64,000 nucleotides of DNA from Nocardioides sp. 1609 (lineage in GTDB: Bacteria; Actinomycetota; Actinomycetes; Propionibacteriales; Nocardioidaceae). The notes beneath the pieces were generated by a model. The model ran no database searches and had not been told where the DNA came from. It was given only the letters and a program-made list of their open reading frames with translations. Both the position numbers and the translations under genes were made by a program. Location of the stretch: positions 124,001 to 188,000 of the forward strand of contig NZ_SPUJ01000002.1 of NCBI RefSeq assembly GCF_004522105.1, read 5' to 3'. This document shows positions 60,328-64,000 of this stretch, piece by piece; position 1 is the stretch's first letter, and each line of letters begins with the position of its first letter.

Positions 60328-60390
60328 GGGGTAGTCCCGGACGATCGGCCCCATTTCTCGCGCGAAAGTGGGGCCGATCGTCCGGGACTA
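60328..60390. repeat. 63-bp hairpin repeat, copy 3
   Basis: Arms identical to copies 1 and 2, loop TTTCTCGCGCGAAAG (60352-60366), itself partly self-complementary. It lies between two minus-strand genes, upstream of the Vsr-like gene and 11 bp beyond the WYL gene stop. Confidence 0.95.
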
Positions 60391-60401
60391 CCCCGGATTG
60401 G

Positions 60402-61355
60402 TCAGGCGGACGCGGCCGAGAAGAGGGCGGCGACCGACGAGCAGGCGGCACGGAGCTCGGGGGGCGAGTCGACGGTGAACGGGACGGCGAGCCGGGCCAG
60501 GACCATGACGGGCCACTCGAGCGCGTCCACGTTCATCTCCAGGAGGCAGGCGTCGTCGCCGTCGGCGGTCACGGTGCCCCACTGCCCGACGGCGTCGGCC
60601 ACCTGCGGGGCCGGGGCGGCCACCCGCACGCGGACGTCGTGGCGGTGCGGGATGCGGCGGAAGCCGGACTGGACGAAGGCCAGGGCGCTCTCGGCGGGCA
60701 GGTCGCGGGGGCGGAAGCGCTGGCCGGTCGCGGTGGCGTCGGTGATCCGGTCGACGCGGAAGGAGCGCCAGTCCTGGCGGTCGCGGTCGTAGGCGACGAG
60801 GTACCAGCGGCGGCCCAGGGAGACCAGCCGGTGCGGCTCGACCCGCCGTCGGGTGAGGTCGGCGCCGCGGGCCTGGTAGGCGAAGGCCAGCGGCTCGTCG
60901 TCGCGGCAGGCCTGGGCCAGCGTCGTCAGCAGCGCGGCGTCCACGCTCGGACCCTCGCGCCACGGACCGGGCGTGTCGGTCTGCGTCGCCAGCGCGTCCA
61001 TCCGCCGGCGCAGCGCCGGGGGCATCAGGGCGACCACCTTGGTGAGGGCTTGGACCGAGGTCTCCTCGAGGCCGCCGACCGAGCCGGCGGCCGCCGACCG
61101 CAGACCGGCGGCGATGGCGACCGCCTCGTCGTCCTCGAGCAGCAACGGCGGCAGCTGGCCGCCGGCTCGCAGCTGGTAGCCACCGGCCACCCCGCGCGAG
61201 GCGTCGACGGAGTAGCCGAGGTCGCGCAGCCGCTCGATGTCACGGCGCAGGGTGCGGCCGCTCACCTCCAGCCGGCTCGCCAGCTCCTCCCCGGGCCAGT
61301 ACCGGTGGGTCTGGAGCAGGGAGAGCAGCGAGAGCATCCGGGCGCTGGTGGACAT
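60402..61355 (-). CDS. WYL-domain transcriptional regulator (DeoR-type HTH)
   Basis: 317 residues: HTH_11 winged helix (WPGEELASRLEVSGRTLRRDIERLRDLGYSV, about 20-50) and a WYL domain (RRRVEPHRLVSLGRRWYLVAYDRDRQDWRSFRVDRI) with a C-terminal WCX extension. It is divergent from an ABC-2 exporter over a 27-bp operator. TATGCT six bases before ATG 61355 shows a leaderless start. Ligand unknown; WYL domains often bind nucleotides or nucleic acid. Confidence 0.88.
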   Translation of the reverse strand: MSTSARMLSLLSLLQTHRYWPGEELASRLEVSGRTLRRDIERLRDLGYSVDASRGVAGGYQLRAGGQLPPLLLEDDEAVAIAAGLRSAAAGSVGGLEETSVQALTKVVALMPPALRRRMDALATQTDTPGPWREGPSVDAALLTTLAQACRDDEPLAFAYQARGADLTRRRVEPHRLVSLGRRWYLVAYDRDRQDWRSFRVDRITDATATGQRFRPRDLPAESALAFVQSGFRRIPHRHDVRVRVAAPAPQVADAVGQWGTVTADGDDACLLEMNVDALEWPVMVLARLAVPFTVDSPPELRAACSSVAALFSAASA

Positions 61356-61372
61356 GGTCCCAGCATAGTTCT

Positions 61373-61399
61373 CATTGAGGTCAGTACCTGACCTGAATG
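61373..61399. promoter_or_regulatory. operator between WYL regulator and ABC exporter
   Basis: CATTGAGGTCAG and CTGACCTGAATG form 12-bp arms (one mismatch) around TAC. It lies between the two outward-facing -10 hexamers (61362-61367 and 61405-61410), covering both -35 regions. Confidence 0.75.
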
Positions 61400-61417
61400 G
61401 CTCCTAGCGTGCTCGAC

Positions 61418-62455
61418 ATGACCACACCACCGCACCCCCACCAGGCAGGTCCGGTCATCCGGACGCAGGCCCTGACCAAGACCTTCACCCGTCACAAGCA
61501 GACCGTGGAGGCCGTGCGCGGCCTCGACCTGGAGGTCGCCGACGGCGAGCTCGTCGCGTTCCTCGGCCCGAACGGCGCCGGCAAGTCGACGACGCTGCGC
61601 ATGCTCACCACGCTCGTCGCACCGACGTCGGGCACCGCCCGGGTTGCCGGGTACGACGTCGTCACCGAGCAGCGCGCCGTGCGCCGCTCCATCGGCTACG
61701 TCGGGCAGGGCAACGCCGCCGGGCACCAGCAGCGCGGTCGCGACGAGGTCGTCAGCCAGGCCCGGGCCCACGGCCTGGGCCGGGCCGCGGCCGACGCCCG
61801 CGCCGACGAGCTGCTGGCGGCCTTCGACCTCGCCGACCACGCCGGTCGTCCGGTCTCGACGCTGTCGGGCGGCCAGCGCCGACGGCTGGACGTCGCCATC
61901 GGGCTCGTGCACCGGCCGCGGCTGATGTTCCTCGACGAGCCGTCGACCGGACTCGACCCGCAGAACCGGGTCAACCTCCAGGAGCAGGTGCAGCGGCTCA
62001 ACCGCGAGCTCGGCACCACGATCGTGCTCACGACCCACTACCTCGAGGAGGCCGACGCGATCGCCGACCGCGTCATCGTCATCGACCACGGCGTCGTCAT
62101 CGCCGACGACAGCGCGCAGCGGCTGAAGGCCGGGCTCGGCGACCTCGTCTCGCTCGGCTTCGCGACCCCGGACGACGCCGCCGCGGCCGCCGCCCGCGCG
62201 GCGCGGATCGACGGCAGCACCGTCGACCTCGTCGGCGCCCACGGCACGGACGTCGCCGTCCGGGTGGCCCACGGCCGCGACCTCGCCGCCGACCTGGTCA
62301 CCGAGCTGGCGTCGTCCGGCACGCCGGTCCGGCGGATCGAGGTCGCCAGCGCCACCCTCGACGACGTGTTCCTGAACCTGACCGGACGCAGCCTGCGCGA
62401 GACCCAGGGCGGCACCACCGGCGCCGCCGACCACACCGAAGGAGCAGCAGCATGA
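61418..62455 (+). CDS. ABC exporter ATP-binding protein (DrrA-like)
   Basis: 345 residues: Walker A GPNGAGKST, Q-loop GYVGQGNAAG, signature LSGGQRRRLDVAIGL, Walker B LMFLDEPSTGLD, switch TTHYLEEAD, and a C-terminal DrrA-type domain. ATG 61418 is preferred over ATG 61397: TAGCGT lies seven bases upstream and 61397 overlaps the operator. Exports an antibiotic or lipid by family analogy. Coupled to the permease by a 4-bp overlap. Confidence 0.9.
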   Translation: MTTPPHPHQAGPVIRTQALTKTFTRHKQTVEAVRGLDLEVADGELVAFLGPNGAGKSTTLRMLTTLVAPTSGTARVAGYDVVTEQRAVRRSIGYVGQGNAAGHQQRGRDEVVSQARAHGLGRAAADARADELLAAFDLADHAGRPVSTLSGGQRRRLDVAIGLVHRPRLMFLDEPSTGLDPQNRVNLQEQVQRLNRELGTTIVLTTHYLEEADAIADRVIVIDHGVVIADDSAQRLKAGLGDLVSLGFATPDDAAAAAARAARIDGSTVDLVGAHGTDVAVRVAHGRDLAADLVTELASSGTPVRRIEVASATLDDVFLNLTGRSLRETQGGTTGAADHTEGAAA

Positions 62456-63285
62456 GCACCCTGACCGGAAGCACCGCCGGAACCGGCGACCCGGCGATCG
62501 CGACAGCGAGCCTCCAGCAGGACGCCGCCGTGGCCCCCGGCTTCCTGGCCGACACGTGGAACGTCATGGTGCGCGAGCTCAAGCCGATGCTGCGCGAGCC
62601 CGCGTCCGTGCTGTTCGCGATGGTGCAGCCGCTCGTCTTCCTCGCGCTGTTCGCGCCTCTGCTCCCGGACGAGGGCCTCGGCGGCTCGGCGCTGCAGTGG
62701 TTCGTGCCCGGCATCATCGCGATGACCGCGCTGATGGGCGCCTCGATGACCGGCTCCAACCTCAGCCTCGAGATCAACACCGGCTCGCACGAGCGACTCC
62801 TCGTCTCCCCGCTGCGGCGCTCGTCGCTGCTGGTCGGGCGGGCCCTCAAGGAAGTCGTCCCGATGCTCGCGCAGGCGGTGCTGATCGTCGCGGTCGTGAC
62901 GCCGTTCAGCTTCGACCTGCACCCGGGCGGGGTGCTGCTCGGGCTCGCGATCCTGGCGCTCTTCAGCGTCGGCATCGGCGCCCTCTCGTTCGCCCTCGCA
63001 CTCGTGTCCGCGGGCCAGGACTGGCTGTTCTGGACCGTCCAGCAGACGCTGATCTTCCCGCTCCTGCTGCTCGCCGGCGTCCTGCTCCCGATCGACGACA
63101 GCGCCCCGGGCTGGCTGCGGTTCCTCGCCGACCTCAACCCGCTCGGCTACATCATCGAGGCCGAGCGTGCCCTGTTCGCCGGCACCGTCCCCGCCGACAC
63201 GGTCGCGTACGGCGCGCTCGCGGCCGCAGGGGTCGCCGTCCTCGGCCTGGTCGTCGGTCTCCGGACCATGAGGCGCTCGAGCTGA
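62452..63285 (+). CDS. ABC-2 type exporter permease (DrrB-like)
   Basis: 277 residues with six hydrophobic segments and the ABC-2 signature region (LVSPLRRSSLLVGRALKEVVPMLAQAVLIV; FPLLLLAGVLLPIDDSAPGWLRFLADLNPLGYIIEAERALF). It forms the membrane part of the exporter with the preceding ATPase. Confidence 0.9.
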   Translation: MSTLTGSTAGTGDPAIATASLQQDAAVAPGFLADTWNVMVRELKPMLREPASVLFAMVQPLVFLALFAPLLPDEGLGGSALQWFVPGIIAMTALMGASMTGSNLSLEINTGSHERLLVSPLRRSSLLVGRALKEVVPMLAQAVLIVAVVTPFSFDLHPGGVLLGLAILALFSVGIGALSFALALVSAGQDWLFWTVQQTLIFPLLLLAGVLLPIDDSAPGWLRFLADLNPLGYIIEAERALFAGTVPADTVAYGALAAAGVAVLGLVVGLRTMRRSS

Positions 63286-63322
63286 CGAGGGGTCGCGCGA
63301 GCGCAGCGAGCGCGAGCCCTCG
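63286..63322 (+). terminator. imperfect hairpin after the ABC-2 operon
   Basis: CGAGGGGTCGCGCGAG pairs with CGAGCGCGAGCCCTCG apart from a few mismatches, beginning right after the permease stop. A second hairpin, TCACCCCGG/CCGGGGTGA, is at 63345-63373. The rest of the gap to 63496 shows nothing recognisable. Confidence 0.5.
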
Positions 63323-63496
63323 TCGATGGTGGTCGAGCGGGCCGTCACCCCGGGCGCGAGGCGACCGGGGTGAACGGCGGGTCGAGGTCTCCGGGCCCAC
63401 CGGTCTCGTCGGCGCTCGCTTGCTCAACCTCCGGAGGTGTCGGGGTCGGCGCTCGACGCTCGGCCTCCGGCGTGTCTCGCCCTCTACGCTGCGGGC

Positions 63497-64000
63497 ATGA
63501 CCGACCTCGACCGGCTCGACGCGACCCGGGTCCGCGAGACGGTGGTGCGGCTCGAGCAGCGGGTGGCGGCGCGGTTCACGGGCCGGGGGATCGTGCGGGT
63601 GGTGGGCCGTCTCGGCGAGCTGGTCGCCGAGCTCGAGGGGACGACGCCCGGCATCAACCGCCAGCTGCGGCGGACCCGGGTCGTGTCGCGGGTGCTGGCC
63701 GGCGCCGTCCTGCTCGCGACCGTGGTCGGCCTGGCGATCGCGCTCCGCGACGCGGGCGGCTGGGGCGGCGGGGACGGGATCGAGCGCAGCACCGACTGGC
63801 TGCCGCTCATCGAGACCACCATCAACGACGTCGTCTTCGCCGCCATCGCCCTGTGGTTCCTGTACTCGATCCCAGACCGGCTCCAGCGGGGCCGCTCCCT
63901 CGCGCTGCTGCACCGGCTGCGCTCGCTCGCGCACGTCGTCGACATGCACCAGCTGACGAAGGATCCCGATCGGTTCCGCGCCGACTACGTCGTCACGCCG
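63497..64000 (+). CDS. membrane protein of unknown function (cut by window edge)
   Basis: The open frame runs from ATG 63497 through the right edge (168 codons, no stop). After a helical N-terminus with Arg/Glu-rich stretches there are two hydrophobic segments, VVSRVLAGAVLLATVVGLAI (about 66-85) and INDVVFAAIALWFLYSI (about 112-128). A basic segment and LRSLAHVVDMHQLTKDPDRF follow. I do not recognise the family. TACGCT six bases before the ATG indicates a leaderless promoter. Confidence 0.7.
   Translation, partial: MTDLDRLDATRVRETVVRLEQRVAARFTGRGIVRVVGRLGELVAELEGTTPGINRQLRRTRVVSRVLAGAVLLATVVGLAIALRDAGGWGGGDGIERSTDWLPLIETTINDVVFAAIALWFLYSIPDRLQRGRSLALLHRLRSLAHVVDMHQLTKDPDRFRADYVVTP

Noticed and set aside
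1..64000. CRISPR arrays, tRNA or rRNA genes, IS elements
   Set aside because: No spaced direct-repeat array, no cloverleaf or rRNA-like sequence and no transposase or integrase was recognised on reading both strands.

Overview
The window is very GC-rich and densely coded, with sequence and gene order typical of an actinobacterium. The block ftsH-hpt-tilS-DUF2342 protease-dacB-ppa is a conserved actinobacterial neighbourhood. Codon bias, GTG starts and many leaderless promoters fit a soil genus such as Nocardioides (Nocardioidaceae). That genus call is inference from protein style; no 16S gene is present.

Layout. 1-5640: housekeeping block (ftsH 5' end, hpt, tilS, Zn-protease, a two-hairpin RNA with C6/G6 loops, dacB, ppa). 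5700-11780: methyltransferase, small hydrolase coupled to an acyl-CoA oxidase-like enzyme, secreted NlpC/P60 protein, a palindrome cluster and a PAP2 membrane protein. 11800-15680: TPP-riboswitch-controlled thiamine-type ABC importer. 15820-20080: esterase, GNAT, metallo-beta-lactamase-fold hydrolase, PrmC-like methyltransferase and MpaB-type oxygenase. 20110-33360: phytochrome fused to a PP2C phosphatase, MarR/MFS pair, a WXG100-like protein with a Cys-peptidase-like domain, FAD/Fe-S oxidase with divergent GntR, aldo/keto reductase, and TetR/MMPL.

33460-52335 is an L-rhamnose system. It has a 1955-residue secreted GH78 alpha-L-rhamnosidase and an ABC importer. Intracellularly it has mutarotase, isomerase, kinase, a bifunctional rhamnulose-1-P aldolase/SDR and an FMN lactate dehydrogenase, enough to take rhamnose to DHAP and lactate/pyruvate. 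A divergent LacI regulator completes it. Matching operator-like boxes lie at the importer operon start and upstream of the rhamnosidase, suggesting one regulon.

52340-64000: MFS/TetR pair, fused isobutyryl-CoA mutase (IcmF), DUF4333 lipoprotein coupled to a cytosolic metal/corrinoid-receptor-like protein, a Vsr/DUF559-like protein bracketed by two copies of a 63-bp hairpin repeat, WYL regulator divergent from an ABC-2 exporter, and a truncated membrane protein.

Best leads: the 63-bp hairpin element (3 copies, perfect 24-bp arms, variable 15-nt loops); a relic of a rhamnosidase-type 3' end with its palindrome beside the intact gene; the C6/G6 double-hairpin RNA; the phytochrome-PP2C fusion; the WXG100-like/Cys-peptidase protein; and a recurrent TANNNT-N6-8-start leaderless promoter pattern that fixes many start codons.
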